Below are positions 22,950-34,856 of a stretch of 64,000 nucleotides of DNA, one piece after another. The DNA is taken from the NCBI RefSeq assembly GCF_030272615.1, contig NC_081405.1, forward strand, positions 22,769,772-22,833,771, written 5' to 3'. This DNA comes from Cryptomeria japonica. Lineage: Eukaryota > Streptophyta > Pinopsida > Cupressales > Cupressaceae. How positions within the stretch are numbered: the first letter of the stretch is position 1; each line of letters begins with the position of its first letter. The notes beneath the pieces were generated by a model. It searched no databases, had not been told where the DNA came from, and saw only the letters and a program-made list of their open reading frames with translations. Made by a program: the position numbers and the translations under genes.

Positions 22950-23945
22950 ATGAGTGAGAGGAAAAGAAGATACTTTCATAGAGAACAGAGGAAGAGCCAT
23001 TGGCAGCCCCCACAAGTTCCTAAGGGAGATATAATTTCTGGAATTTTAGGGATGCATCAAGAACCTCCCAAAGATAGTGAACAGAGAACATAGCTAGTAG
23101 AGGTAAAAAGAGAGCTCATTCTTTGAGCCCAAACACTTGGATGGGAATGAAGTTTGATATTATGTCTCAGTTGCTGGGAAAAATTGGACAATGCATGCAA
23201 AATAATATACACAATAATCAAAACACTTCACGGGGTAACCAAACACAAAATGCAAAGAGCAGTTCTACCAATCAGCAAAATAACAATCAAAGGCATCCTA
23301 TAGCAGCAGATTCAAACACTCCTAGTCCTCTCCAACCTACTTTCATTTAGTGAGGCACTATGGGTTGTTGATGAAACTCCTTTACCATTGGTAGATGAGT
23401 TAAGGCATCCCTACGCTGAATATGATACCCTTCCTTAGCCACTTAAGGGCAATCTAACCTTCAATGAATTCATGGATCAGAAGAAGACGTGGTGGAAGAG
23501 CATATTACAGAGGATCAGCAATTCAGAGGGACTTATGCTTTGGGTAAGGTCACACTAGATCATTTTAATGGTAGTGATTAACTGTTTAGCTAGACCTTGG
23601 GTGCATAAGTTAGATAACTATTTAGCTCTTAAACCTATGGCTGAAGATAAGGCAATTAAATTTGCCACTTTTCATTTAGACAGAGTTGCACACAAATGGT
23701 GGTATTATGGTTTTATTACCTCAGGTCACATGTCAATCACCACCTATGATGAGTTTAATTTGCGTTCATATCAAAAAAAATGTCAAAACTCTTTATATTT
23801 GGCAAAATCTTTCAAAAAAAATAATCAAGGGTTTACACTACAATTCATCAAGAAAATATCAAATATTTTGTAACTATTCATTCTCTTCCAACTAATCCAG
23901 AAAAAATGAATTTTTAGGGCAAAAGAGAAAACATATGCACCTTTA
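22950..23945 (+). pseudogene. Ty3/gypsy gag fragment
   Basis: An ATG at 22950 opens a basic N-terminal region, followed by an Asn/Gln-rich linker (near 23195-23300). Then comes the Retrotrans_gag-like core: WVHKLDNYLALKPM, IKFATFHLDRVAHKWWYYG and ITTYDEFNLRS. The order LDNY...A...L...A..WW...T..EF is that of gypsy capsid proteins. Stops and at least one frameshift (near 23760) break it. Pol is absent: the sequence runs into unrelated repeat DNA at about 23950. Confidence 0.7.
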
Positions 23946-23951
23946 TTGCAC

Positions 23952-24236
23952 TTAAAAGTAAGACTTATTAGATTTTTTTTTCTTTTTGTCATGCGCTGGC
24001 ACAGCAAAGTCTGGCCGAGTCTACACATACTTTAAAAGTAAGACTTTTTAGATTTTTTTTTGCTTTTTGTCATGTGCTGGCACAGCAAAGTCTGCTGAGT
24101 CTGACAGACTCGGCGAGTCTGTGCAGACTCGGCTAGACTCGGCTGAGTCCGAGTCCAGGGTCCTCTGGCCTCGGCAGAGGTGACCCCCTCGGGACTCGCC
24201 GAGTCTGGGTCAGACTCTGGGAGTCCTGTAACTATG
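23952..24236. mobile_element. hAT-like element end with GACTC/GAGTC word array; 80-bp tandem repeat at left
   Basis: An 80-bp unit (TTAAAAGTAAGACTT.. to ..GCACAGCAAAGTCTG) is repeated at 23952 and 24032. It leads into a GC-rich array of GACTCGGCGAGTCTG-type words. The array ends GAGTCCTGTAACTATG at 24236; the reverse complement CATAGTTACAGGACTC resembles the end of the hAT element at 27298 (CATAGTTGTAAAACTC). The left end was not located, so this may be a truncated copy. Confidence 0.5.
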
Positions 24237-24249
24237 ATCTGAAGTAACC

Positions 24250-25190
24250 CCCTCTGATACAAATTGTAGAGCACATGTTATACTAAGGGGGAGTGGGGCA
24301 AGGGGGTGAATCAGTATAATAACAAACTTTTACTTTTCAAAACTTGATTAGCCACAATAGCAATGCTTCAAAAATTAATCAACCACAAATGTTAGATCTA
24401 GCAAGTAGGAACACACAAAGAACACATGATTTATGTGGGAACCCTTGTGGGAGAAAACCACAGCAAAATATAGCTTATATTAGAAACTTCTTACAAATTT
24501 TGTAGACACAAACCCACCAAAGACATCAATCCCCATGACTAAGCACCAACTTAGCAAGAGACACCAATCTTTTTGAAAGCGAGGCACCAACCTATAAAAA
24601 AATAAAGTGATAAATAGTTGATCTTCTTCTTAAATCAGATCTGATACTCCACAAATCTGCTCAAAAAAAAACTTATTGAATTTCGCTTGTAATCTTCAAT
24701 ATTGTCTGCTCATAGTTCTGCAATAATTCACTCTTCAATTCTGCTCTTGGGTTTGCAATACTTCACATTCAATTCTGCTCTTAGGTCTGCAATAATTATC
24801 CTCCAATTCTGCTCTTAGGTCTCCAATAATTCTCCTTCAAATCTGCTCTTATATTCATATTAGATATGCTTCTAAGGTCTGCTCTAGGTCTGCTGCTATG
24901 AATGGGAAAATATTCATTGAATTGCTTGATGATCTAAATCCCAAATGAACTCCTTTCTATATATGCAAGTGCGCCCCTTCACCGACAGTTACATCTTTCC
25001 GAAAAGGGCACCAAAATCAGAAGGGGTCAGTCCCAAAAACAGCCATAAAAACTAATTTAATTTAAATTTTCTTTGCAAGGTTGGCCCTAGGAAAAAATAA
25101 CGATTTATTTATTCAATTTCAATGCACATTGAGGCTTTCAATCTAAGCTTCAAAACTGATTTGATTTTTGCACAAAGATCCATGAAATAT
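24250..25190 (-). repeat. copia-type LTR, minus orientation, with PBS-like sequence
   Basis: Read on the minus strand, the LTR ends CTTAGTATAACA at 24276. After TGTGCTCTACAA comes TTTGTATCAGAGG, a mutated Met-tRNA primer-binding site. The same LTR type occurs in plus orientation at about 61140-61545 (shared CTCAGTATAAC end and GGTTGGTGCCT segments). At 24640-24870 a ~43-bp unit (CAATTCTGCTCTTAGGTCTG) is repeated about four times. The upper limit near 25190 is inferred only from where copia integrase resumes. Confidence 0.55.
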
Positions 25191-25216
25191 CTCAGTGAAA
25201 TCACTAGGTTTGACCT

Positions 25217-25714
25217 TTGACTTCAATGACAATATTTACCAAGAAGTACTGCAACAAGGAGTTTAATATTTATTGTTCATACCATGAGATTCATAGACTA
25301 AAGACAGTTCTAGGAACACCAAAAGAAAGTGGAGTGTTAGAAAGGATGAATAGGACAAACATGGAGCATGCAAATAGTATTTGGTTGAATGTAAGATTGC
25401 CCTTGCAATCTTAGGCAAACGCTGTGGATACTGTTGTTTACTTAATAAATAGAGGGCCTTCAAGTTCTTGGGATGGTGGTATTCTAGAGGAGGCATGGAT
25501 AGATAAAAAGGTAAACTACTCATTTCTAAAAAAAAATTGTTGTGAAGTATTTGTCCATATTGATATAGAAAATAGAACAACGCTTCAGGCCAAATCCAAG
25601 AACTGTACTTTTATGTATATGGTTCTAATGATTATGGTTATTGCTTATGGGATTAAGAAAATCACAAAATCATTAGGAGTAGAGATGTGAAATTCAATGA
25701 GAAGGTCATATACA
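25217..25714 (+). pseudogene. copia integrase fragment
   Basis: The frame reads EFNIYCSYHEIHRLKTVLG, then TPKESGVLERMNRT, the integrase motif TPQQNGVAERMNRT with the catalytic Glu retained. It continues ANAVDTVVYLINRGPSS and LEEAWIDKKVNYSFLK, the standard copia region ending toward the reverse transcriptase. An in-frame stop and frameshifts are present. After FNEKVI(Y) the frame is cut by the solo LTR at 25715. Confidence 0.8.
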
Positions 25715-26776
25715 TGTAATGTCCTGAATTAAATTAATTAACTTAATCAATTTGCAGCGAAGGACATCTAATAAATTTAACAATCCAAAACCCATTTGAC
25801 ATTAACTTAGCCAAGATAAAATTAAATTTCATTCAAGATTCAACAATAAACCTCACAAAATATGCACCCCATTTGCACCATTCTCATGAAAACTTCACCA
25901 TACTATAAATTCAACTAAAAATATCTGTAAATAACATCATTTGTACGGTCTAATGTTGTCTATGCCATAAATTTATCAATTAAATTAAACAACACAAAGC
26001 TGCATACAAATTAAGCCAAAATTTGAGAGCAAATCTCACTACAAACTGCACTATCACACTGATAACTTCAAATAACTTCACAGATGAGTTCAATATGATA
26101 AATAACAGCAAAATACATGATATTTGCAGCAAACCCACAGCCCCAAGGCTACCTTAGAGTTCTACTACAAATAGCACACTCAAACTCAAAAGATCAATTT
26201 ATAAAACAGAAGAAATCCTAACTATTCAACACAGTGAACCTCTAAAATCAGATTATACAATGGTAATCCTCGAATCCTAGCTTAGATCACCAAGAAACCT
26301 TGAAACATCTCGTTCTTTAATCTCCTTCTCCACAGATTTATCAGCCACTATAGAAACAAGCAAAAACTTAGGAAAACCTGCAACAAGAATGATGCAAAAT
26401 GAAGCCAAAACATGCATATATGTGAAACCACTTCAATTTCCAAGTTTGGTGACCGAATCCCATGCCTAAGGAGATATTCCCACTCCATGAAGTGCATATA
26501 ACCTCCGTAGCCATGTGTCACCTGTCTTCTTCCACTCCCAATGCAAACTACCACTTGTCTCAGCTTGTCATAAGCCACTAAATGCCAAAAACAAGCTAAA
26601 AGAGGATCCCATGCCCAAGTAGGGAAAATAATTAAGTTTAAATATATTTGGTGTTTAAAAAATATTCTAATCTCAAACAAATCCCCAAATTTCCCAACCT
26701 GTCAACTGGTCCTGATTTGCTATTTTGGGTCTGCCAACTTACTATTTTTGGAAAATTTTGAAAAAAGGACATGACA
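25715..26776. mobile_element. solo LTR of the TGTAATGTCC family, TSD ATACA/TACA
   Basis: The insert begins TGTAATGTCCTGAATT and ends AAAGGACATGACA. ATACA precedes it, and (A)TACA follows at 26776-26780. Removing it rejoins the copia frame (EKVIYKD), confirming the insertion. About 1.06 kb, no internal coding sequence. Confidence 0.75.
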
Positions 26777-27297
26777 TACAAAGATTAAAGAAAAGGAAAA
26801 TATAAAATATACGATGATTGATGAAATCAGTGAAAATAAAACTCCAAAGCTACCAAACAATCAAAATGTTCAATAGCACATACCTCAAACTCCTACAAGA
26901 AGATCTACGAGGCTAAGTAGACCCCGTAAAAGATACTCACCATTTTACTATGTATTGTTGGTTAATCCTAGTGAATCGTAAATTTATGAAAAAGCAATGC
27001 AGATAAAAACCAAAAAGAAATGAGAGTGACACATGAAAGAGAAGATGGACCCTTTGATACAAAATCAGACTTGGGACTTGGTTGAGTTTCTTGTAGGAAA
27101 AAGAGAATAGTAGAATAAATGGGTTTACAGGAAGAAGAAAGAAGATGGAGAAGCAAGGAGGCACAAGGAAAGACATCTTGTAAAGGGCTTTGCATAGAAG
27201 AAAGGTATAGATTTTAATAATATTTTCTCCTATTGCTAAAATGCCTTCACTAGAACTATTTTAAGCCTAGTGATAGTAGAAGGTTTGCATCTTGAAC
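26777..27297 (+). pseudogene. copia reverse transcriptase, N-terminal part
   Basis: Through several frame changes the sequence reads NQTWDLVEF and LVGKR, NKWVYRKKKEDG, HLVKGFA and IDFNNIFSPIAKMPSLE, then TILSLVIVEGLHLE. These match the copia RT entry (W.LV.LP.GK..I..KWV.R.K...DG..ER.KARLVAKGF.Q..GIDF.EIFSPV). The last residues LHLE are the first half of the LHLEQLDVKTAF motif. The second half lies beyond the hAT insertion. Confidence 0.75.
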
Positions 27298-28054
27298 CAT
27301 AGTTGTAAAACTCAGAGACTTTTTGTTTGACTTACAAGTACTCCTAAGTCAAAATGTCAAGCAAGTTATTCAATCAAAAACTCCCCAACAAGTTTTCAAA
27401 AAACTCATGGCAGTTTTTTCCTATTAAACCTGCGAGTAAATGCAAAATATTGGAGTTTTGTATTAAAAACTCCTCCAAATTCATATAATTTATTTTTTCT
27501 TGCTTGCCATTAAAAAAACACTACCACTAGACCCCATGAGGGATGCTGCCCCCAACCCCGCTGGGGGCATTGCCCCCAAACCCCCATGAGGGGCACTACC
27601 CCTCAAACCTCATTGGGATCTCCACTCCCAAATCCCCATTAGTTATTGGAATCTATCAAATAAAAAACTTAATTACAATGAGGGGGTGACAGGGAATTGG
27701 GATATAACTCTTGAGTGTGCCTACTTAGATGTTATAATTGCACAAATTGCCAAAAATCTCTTTGGACAAGGCAACTTCAACATATGAAATGGCTAGTGGA
27801 AGTGACATTATATTTCATTTAGAATTGAACTAGTTTTTTGGTCTATGGTATGTATTAAATTCTAATTTTGATTTACATATGATGGAAATTAGTAATATGC
27901 TCAACAAATTTAGTAATAGGTGTTTTTAAAGAATATTTGTAAACATTTATGCATATAAAATGTTTGATAAAATTGTTGAGTTTTTGCCGAGTCTTGAGTT
28001 TTTAAAACTTTTGGGCCTGCCAAGTTATTGTCAAGTCTATCATTTTCAACTTTG
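27298..28054. mobile_element. hAT element, 757 bp, TSD TCTTGAAC/TCTCGAAC
   Basis: It splits the copia LHLE/QLNAR codons exactly. The 8 bp before (27290-27297, TCTTGAAC) and after (28055-28062, TCTCGAAC) match at seven positions, as expected of hAT insertion. Ends are CATAGTTGTAAAACTC and, reverse complemented, CAAAGTTGAAAATGA. Subterminal sequence contains decayed AGTC/GACT words (GACTTACAAGTACTCC, GCCGAGTCTTGAG). Non-coding and non-autonomous. Confidence 0.8.
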
Positions 28055-28062
28055 TCTCGAAC

Positions 28063-28498
28063 AGTTAAATGCAAGGACACCTTTTTTCCATGAGAATATC
28101 GAGGAAGAGATCTATATGCAGTAGTCACAAGGGTATGAGGTCCAAGGGAAGGAGAACTTAGTATGCAAGTCAAAGAAGAGCTTGTATGGCCTAAAGCAAG
28201 CCCCACAACAATGGTATTTAAAATTTGACAAATTTATGATAGAACAAGGTTATAGAAGATGTCATTCTAACCACTGTGTTTATTTCAAGAGACTAGATAA
28301 TGGCAATTATATTATCTTGTTGTTGTAAGTAGATGGCATGTTTGTTGCAAGATCTAACATGCAGGATATAAATGTGCTTAAACAACAATTAGCTAATTCA
28401 TTTGTGATGAAGGATTTGGGTGTTGCAAAGCGCATCCTTGGCATGATAATAACAAGAGATAGGAAAAATTGTGCATTAACATTGTCTCAGAGTGAGTA
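28063..28498 (+). pseudogene. copia reverse transcriptase, central part with destroyed active site
   Basis: QLNARTPFFHENIEEEIYM, SKKSLYGLKQAPQQWYLKF and HSNHCVYFKR are unmistakable copia RT. The catalytic YVDDM box is ruined: codons at 28326-28340 read stop-V-D-G-M, so the Tyr is TAA and the second Asp is Gly. DLGVAKRILGM and LSQSEY follow, and the frame is then cut by the solo LTR at 28499. Confidence 0.85.
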
Positions 28499-29869
28499 TG
28501 TGATGTCCTCATCTTTAACCTAATAATAAGAAGCAACAAAACACTTATGTGATCAATGGTGGCAACCTTGAAACTCCTTCAACTAGTTAGCAGTTAGGAA
28601 ATAACAATTTGTACAAAGTATATTAGTATTTAAGAAGTTCAAGTAGGTCGCTTTGATATGATACCAATAAAGACTGAAGCATGAAGACCTTATTGAGGAA
28701 AATCGTCTTATTCATAAGTTTGATATGATATCCACCCATTCTCATTATCAAGGAATGAAGACTTTAAGAGCATACAACATACTGAGGCCACATGATGTCA
28801 AAAATGATAACCTTGCTGATAACCCAACTTATACACATATAGATCATGCCTTTACCATCAATTACAGTGAACCAATGTGATCAAATAACAGAGAGTAAAT
28901 CCATAATCTGATATGTCCATGAGATGGTATCTTGTCATCACCAAGACAAAATACAAGTTTCATTATGAGTACAGCAATCTTAAATCAAGCATTATGATAT
29001 TAAGTGAATATTAAGGTGGCAAACGAGTTAATATTTTACATAATGAACCAGCAATTAGCAGCCGATACAGATTAATAAAGAGAAGGTGTGAATCAGTGAG
29101 GAGATGCAAGTCAAAAACTGATTAGTTTGTGTTAAACAAAAGTTGTAAATCGATTTTAAGAAGAGGCTGACTTGTTCTATGGAGCGATCTCTATTCAAAT
29201 CACAGATTAAATATTCAATAGGGTGTGGTTACCTTAGAGGAGCCAAATACTAAAAGGTGCAATTCTTTATAAGATATTAAGAGGACATCAAGAACCATTC
29301 CAATCATTACCAGATTTTATCTTCTATTTCTTATTCATATCCATTATTGGATTGGCTCGATTGAGCATCAACCTTTTGGCATCAAACCAGGTTGCATATA
29401 TTCAAGGAATAAATCAGGAACAGCACCACTATCTTGCATATTTCTAAAGACCAAATCAGACACAGCAATAGAGCATCATTGCTATCATATATAAGGAGGT
29501 CCATAGCATATCTTATATCGATATACTAGGAAGAGCAGAGATCACTCCATAATTGCAGATTGGATCAGATTGCCATTGCATTATTTCCAAAGCTATATCA
29601 GCGACAACACAAATACTTCATCCAATCAGTTGAGTCAAATATTGCAGATTGATAATACTTGAATATCATATATTGATACTAAGTGTATGTTTCATAACTG
29701 ATGTATGTTTATAACAGATCATCAATTGTCATTCTATTAAGTGGTATTTATTATCAGCAATATAAGATTCATAAGGATTATGTGTTTTGATAAGGAAGAA
29801 GTCCCTTGCAATTGATTTTTAAGTTAATTGTTCACTTATTCCTTAGAATATACATAAGGGGCCATTACA
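28499..29869. mobile_element. solo LTR, TSD GAGTA
   Basis: The 1371-bp insert begins TGTGATGTCCTCATC and ends AAGGGGCCATTACA, with GAGTA at 28494-28498 and 29870-29874. Joining the flanks restores copia SQSEYIAKG. The termini place it in the TGTAATGTCC/GGGGACATTACA family. Confidence 0.85.
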
Positions 29870-30340
29870 GAGTACATAGCAAAAGGTGTTGAAAAGATTT
29901 CAAATGTAGGATGCCAAATCAGTTAGTACACCATTGCCCAGCCATTTAAAATTGACTAAGGAGATGGATCATAAGTTATAGGAGGAGAGAGACTACATGC
30001 CTAAGGTTCTGTATTCATCAACAGTTGGTAGCTTGATGTATGTGATGGTGTGCACAAGGCCAGATATTGCCCATTTAGTGGAAGTTGTGGGCAGGTTTAT
30101 GAACAATCCAGGAAAGAGCATTGGAACACAATACGATGGATTAACAAGTATTCGAGGTGTACTACTATCCAGGCCTTGTGTTTTGGAGGAACCAACTGTA
30201 CTCTACAAAAATATGTTGATGTAAATCTAGTCAGGTGACATAGACAGATAGAGGAGAACCACAAGGTACGTTTTTATTGTTGGTGGAATTAAACGTGACA
30301 CAAAAGAACACGGCCATGCTAGGATGAAATGTCAACTGAT
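29870..30340 (+). pseudogene. copia RT end and RNase H fragment
   Basis: The frames read LKRFQM, then PKVLYSSTVGSLMYVMVCTR and PDIAHLVEVVGRFMNNPGK, the copia VPYASAVGSLMYAMVCTRPDIA motif. Weak RNase H similarity follows (VFIVGGIK). Frame shifts are present after NPGK. No 3' LTR could be found downstream. Confidence 0.8.
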
Positions 30341-30571
30341 ACGTCTGCAAAAATTTCTCATGTCACTTTGAGCTGATTGAATATTTGGACATGCAGGAAT
30401 TCGTCAGGTTGGGTGTTTTTGCTGATGCAAAAAGACTCTTAAAAAAACGTCTTTCAGCACATGAGTTAGCAATAGAACTTTGGGTTTTGGGAATGAAAAT
30501 GTGTAAAGAACACAAGGGAAATTGCACACTAGAAGGCAATCCATTGTTTGTTTTGTTTCATCAATTTTATG

Positions 30572-30652
30572 CTAAGTTACTGATTCGGGTACGGGTACAA
30601 GAATGGCAAAAAAAAATTCCCTTAGGTATGGGTACGGGTATTGGTACGTCCG

Positions 30653-30698
<46 letters not shown>

Positions 30699-31521
30699 AA
30701 AACATTGTATGTATGTATGTATGTAAATATGTATGTAGGTATGTATGTTCAAACATTATAGACTATATCATTGTCTAACTACAAGAAGAGTGATACTCAT
30801 AAATCCATAATTGCCAATAAATATCAAAAAATAGAATATTTTGATATCTCATTCATAATTTGCAAAAATGAAAATACTCAAGTTTTAGAAAGTCATTACA
30901 CAATGAAAATTCAAATTATAATTGATTTTAATATTCATGTTCTTCATCAGAAGAGTCAAGGTCACTATCAACATTTGGTTCAATTTCATTTGAACCACAA
31001 TCAATTGGATTGCCACTAACACTAGTTGTGTCAAGTGTAGAAGCTGGTTTAATTTCATTTTTCAAACATTTGACAGAACGCCAAATCATTAACAACACAA
31101 GGAAAGTGATTTCACAAAACATAAGCAAAAAGCTTCTGCGTATGCATAATGTAAATCAACTGAAATCAATCTCAGTATTGCTGATAAAATGTTTGCTAAC
31201 CCTGTGTTCATATGTATAGCTCGCAAAAGCAACTGAAATGATATTTAATTGCTTGCCTGCTGGCATATTCTGATAAAAAATGCTGTCACAAAGTTGTGGG
31301 AGTGAAACTGAGGTTTTAGTTTATGAAACTATGCTTGGATACGGCCCTTGGTACTTCCTAGATGCCTGGGTTCTCTATGGGTTCTTCACAGAAGGAGCCA
31401 TAGAGAACCCAAGTACCCAGGAAGAATCCAATACGTACCTAGGAAGAACCCGAACTGTACCAGTACCCAAACAATACCAGTACCAAGACCCAACCTAAAC
31501 TAGAAGAATCCGGTAACTTAG
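30572..31521. mobile_element. non-autonomous hAT element with GGTACGG words, TSD ATTTTATG/ATTTTGTG
   Basis: Ends are CTAAGTTACTGATTC and, reverse complemented, CTAAGTTACCGGATTC. The flanking 8-mers (30564-30571 and 31522-31529) match at seven positions. The left subterminal array uses GGGTACGG words interrupted by a run of A (complement TTTTTTTTGCC), then (TA)n at 30659-30693 and (ATGT)n to about 30750. The right array uses ACCCAGGAAGAA and CAGTACC words. An inner inverted repeat pairs 31367-31381 with 31397-31411. No transposase. Confidence 0.85.
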
Positions 31522-31529
31522 ATTTTGTG

Positions 31530-32006
31530 TGGTTGTCGAAGATAATGTGAAGGGATCATTTTAACCACTTAGTTTGGGAAAAAAATTGGTAGGTCTTCCA
31601 TTGATACATGACATGGATGAATTGATTAAATCTTGCCATAAAAGATCAACACTGAAAAAGGAAATGCCAATCACTTATAATATGATAGAAGAATGCCAAG
31701 GTTTTGTGCATAATCAACTCGCTAGAGAGTAATTTTGAAACCAGCTAATGAAGTAGAAGGCCTCATTGAGAGAGTTTAGCATGCTAAAAGGCATAAAATG
31801 TCAGACCCAAATTCACCAAAATTAAAGGTCTTTAGGTTTAGCAGGAGATCTATTTTTAGTGTTGATTTTAGAGTGTTTATTTTTAGCTAGTTTCATTGAC
31901 CTCTTATCCAAACTTTATTTATATTAGTTATTTCAATTTAAAATATTTCAGCTTTTTGACTTTAGTTAATTTTTAGAGGTTCAGCTTTAACAAGATGGGC
32001 TTTAAG
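31530..32006. other. intergenic between two hAT elements, nothing recognised
   Basis: Short frames only, AT-rich toward the right. Confidence 0.4.
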
Positions 32007-32585
32007 CTAAGTTGCAGGATTCACCTGCCTAGGGGCCTAGTACCGGTCCGATTTGGTCTAGGTCCGGGTTCTAGTCCAGTACAATTGTCAATCCAGCCAA
32101 GGTTCATGTCAAGTGAGTCGGTTCATCCTGGGCAAACCCGAGGCTAACCTAAGAGAACCCAAAGCAAAGCCGAGTGCTTAGGCACCCAAAAAAATCATTT
32201 TTTTTGCAAAATTTGATTAAATTTTGAAGTCCACCACTTCAAAATTAGAAACAAAACCCTAAAAGTAACTTTTATAACATTCACTTAGTTCATTCTTGCT
32301 CATTTTTTTGCAAACAACTATTTTTTCCTTGCAAGTTGAGAAAAGTTTGGCTTCTAGCATCAAATAGGAGTTGAAGATCAATTTTTGAAGCTTGATCAAG
32401 CGTTGGATCTTCATTCCTACTCATTTGCAAGCTTCCATTGGCTAAACAGGTAAGTTTTTTTACATTTTTTCAACCATTTTGTTTCACAACCATGAAACAT
32501 TATTGATTTAGTTTACCTATGTTTTTCCATTCTTTTGTTTTTGTTTTTGAATGTGTTCATAAAATTTCTTGTCATAGGAACTAGA

Positions 32586-33920
32586 ATGGCATCTACCTCT
32601 TCTCCTCCATAGGCATAAATGAACAACAAATCCAAATTCTCCCCTGTGGAAGTATGTTGATATTATACGACCACTTATAGGAGGTGGGGGATTTCGTCGG
32701 AAATGTTAGGGATGTGATAAAGAATGTAATAGTTCATATTTTTGGGTGGTAGGCCATTTGTGTGGAATACTACGAAGAGGCATCAAAAAATGCCCTAGAA
32801 AAACTAGTGTGCCTATACCACAAAAGACGGTGTTAAAATATATTAGGGAGCATGAAGAAGCAATAGCGAGAGAACTCCATAGATTAAATCAAACCGTTTC
32901 AAAAAAATCAAAGCCAATGCAGCCCCCATATAATCCCAATATTATAGTTAAAACCCACCCATTTTTTCCACAACTGAGCCTGAAAGTGAAGCACCCATTG
33001 CACGCAAAAGATCAAAGGGGCCTTTAGAAAGTGCATTTCAAAATGCGTCGAGACATTGCCGATCAAGATGTAGCAAGATGCATATATGCAAATGGGTTGG
33101 CTTTCAATGTTGTTCGCTCCCCATATTGGAAAAAGATGTTGAAAAGTGTTAATGAAGCTCCAAGAGGGTATAAGGGCCCAGGTGATGAAAAGGTACATGG
33201 CACCTTGTTGCAAAGAGAGGTCAAGAGGGTTGAAGATGTATTGAAGCCCATAAGATATTCATGGACTGAGACAAATGTATCCATTGTTTCAAATGGGTGG
33301 AAAGATTCCAAAAATCGTCTCTTGATCAATGTCATAGTGGTGTCCCCTAAAGGGGCAATGTTTTAGAAAGCCATGGATTGTGAGGGCCAAATAAAAGGGC
33401 AACTTATTGTAGATATTCTCATCTCTACAATTGAGACAATGGGATCCCGTAATGTTGTTCAAGTCATAACAAACAATGCAAAGAATTGTAGAGATGTTGG
33501 TTTGTTGGTTGAGGAACGTTATCACCATATCTTTTGGACACGTTGTGCGGTCCACTCACTTAATCTTATGCTACAAATGACTGAGAATAAAATTGATTGG
33601 ATCAAACAGGTGTATGTAGAAGCTGAGAACATCCAAATGTTCATCACAAACCACCACATGTCTCAAGGGAATTTTAGATCTTTTTCAAGTTCGGAGCTAT
33701 TGAAGGTAAGTGATACATTTTCTGATTTTTTAATTTTCAATGTTCATAATTTGATTGTGTAATGTTTATTCTTCTTTAAAATTTGTCTTTAATTTCTAAT
33801 CATTTTGGCTTTAATTTTTGTTATAGGTTGCAGAGACCATTTTGCATCTAACACAATCGTCTTCAAACAAATTGTGAAAGTTAACGTGACACTTTGTAAA
33901 ATGGTGATCAGCCAAAATTG
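32586..33920 (+). pseudogene. hAT/DUF659-type transposase pseudogene
   Basis: An upstream leader has a likely 5'-UTR intron (GTAAG at 32450 to TAG at 32577) before ATG at 32586. Decayed zinc-finger BED sequence follows: PLWKYV near 32642, then GHLCGILRRGIKKCP. The DUF659/hAT core is clear: DVARCIYANGLAFNVVRSPY, VSNGWKDSKNRLLINVIVVS, RNVVQVITNNAKNC and YHHIFWTRCAVHSLNLMLQ. A second intron (33706-33826, GTAAG..TAG) leads to a short exon whose frame needs a 2-nt correction to read FASNTIVFKQIVKV. Stops lie at 33027 and 33364 and the hATC dimerisation domain is absent. hAT transposases cut and paste elements with 8-bp duplications, the type seen repeatedly in this window. Confidence 0.85.
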
Positions 33921-34445
33921 TGCTATATGAAATAAATTAAACTTTAAAACTATAGTTCCAATTGTTGAAAAAATGATACTTAAACTCAATATTATTATTT
34001 TGATATTGAACTTGAAGCATATGATGCTATGATGGTATGATCATGATGCTATAATTATAAGTTTATGGTGGTTTTGTTGTTTATATGATGCTATGTCACA
34101 TTCTAATCTTAATTCATGCTTCTAGCATATATATATATATATATATATATGCTTTTAGGCTGCATAAATAATAAATATATATAATTTTGCTTGATAGTGG
34201 ATGCTATGCTTACACCGCAAAAATTATTTTTTGAAGTATTCAATCTGAGTTCCATGTACTTATGATCAATGTGTCTGGATTTCTTGTTTAAATTGAAAAG
34301 TGAAGAACAGTGTCAAGCTTTGTATTGGCATAATGGTTTATCTAAGTAGTTGCTTTGACTGCAGCACTAGTTATTTAATTTCTGAAATTCAAATTTGGTT
34401 GATTTCACTTTGCAGTGAAAACTCCACAAGAATTTTGTTCATATT

Positions 34446-34750
34446 AAAAGTGTAACGTAAAAGACGGGGTAGATCTATTCTTTCTGGGGGTTTCATATTA
34501 AAGATGTTACATTTCTTTAAACAGTTGTGACTTGGATACAACACAGGGAGCATGAACAACATACGTGGATGTATCCAACACTTCAAATTTACAGTTTTAA
34601 AAGTGTAATGTAAAAGACAGGGTAGATCTATTATTTCTGGAGGTTTCATATTAAATTTGTTACATTTCTTTAAACAGTTGTGACTTGGATACAACACAAG
34701 CAGCATGAATACCATACGTTGATGTATCCAATACTGCAAATTTACAGTTT
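34446..34750. repeat. 153-bp tandem duplication
   Basis: AAAAGTGTAACGTAAAAGAC at 34446 and AAAAGTGTAATGTAAAAGAC at 34599 start two colinear ~152-bp units with roughly 90% identity. They contain CAGTTGTGACTTGGATACAA. Non-coding, within the presumed 3' part of the hAT element. Confidence 0.85.
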
Positions 34751-34856
34751 ATTGGATATGTAATCCAGGCCATATTGGAACCATATTGTATCCATATCCA
34801 TACCTGTTATGTTCATATGCATGCCCAAGCCAAGGGTGTCAAACCCTGCAACACTA

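Larger units (their letters stand above)
19984..30340 (+). mobile_element. Ty1/copia retrotransposon, decayed and interrupted by nested insertions
   Basis: Recognisable pieces occur in copia order on the plus strand: LTR (19984-20352), primer-binding site, gag start (20426-20583), integrase C-terminal part (25217-25714), reverse transcriptase (26777-27297, 28063-28498, start of 29870) and RNase H (to about 30340). Each gap holds a later insertion with its own ends. Protease and the integrase core are missing, probably deleted with the material around 24-25 kb. All frames are broken, and no 3' LTR was found. Confidence 0.75.
32007..34856 (+). mobile_element. decayed hAT transposon carrying a transposase relic
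   Basis: The left end CTAAGTTGCAGGATTCACC starts a GC-rich subterminal stretch (TAGTACCGGTCC, TAGGTCCGGG, ACCCGAGG). A transposase relic follows. A plausible right end is TGCAACACTAG at 34856, whose reverse complement CTAGTGTTGCAGGGTTTG aligns with the left end. The flanking 8-mers (GCTTTAAG and TTTGAAAG) agree only partly, so the right boundary is uncertain. Confidence 0.55.

Noticed and set aside
30385-30726. 113-codon frame ending in a Tyr-Ile repeat
   Set aside because: It runs across the left boundary of a hAT element into its (TA)n tract, so it cannot be an original gene.
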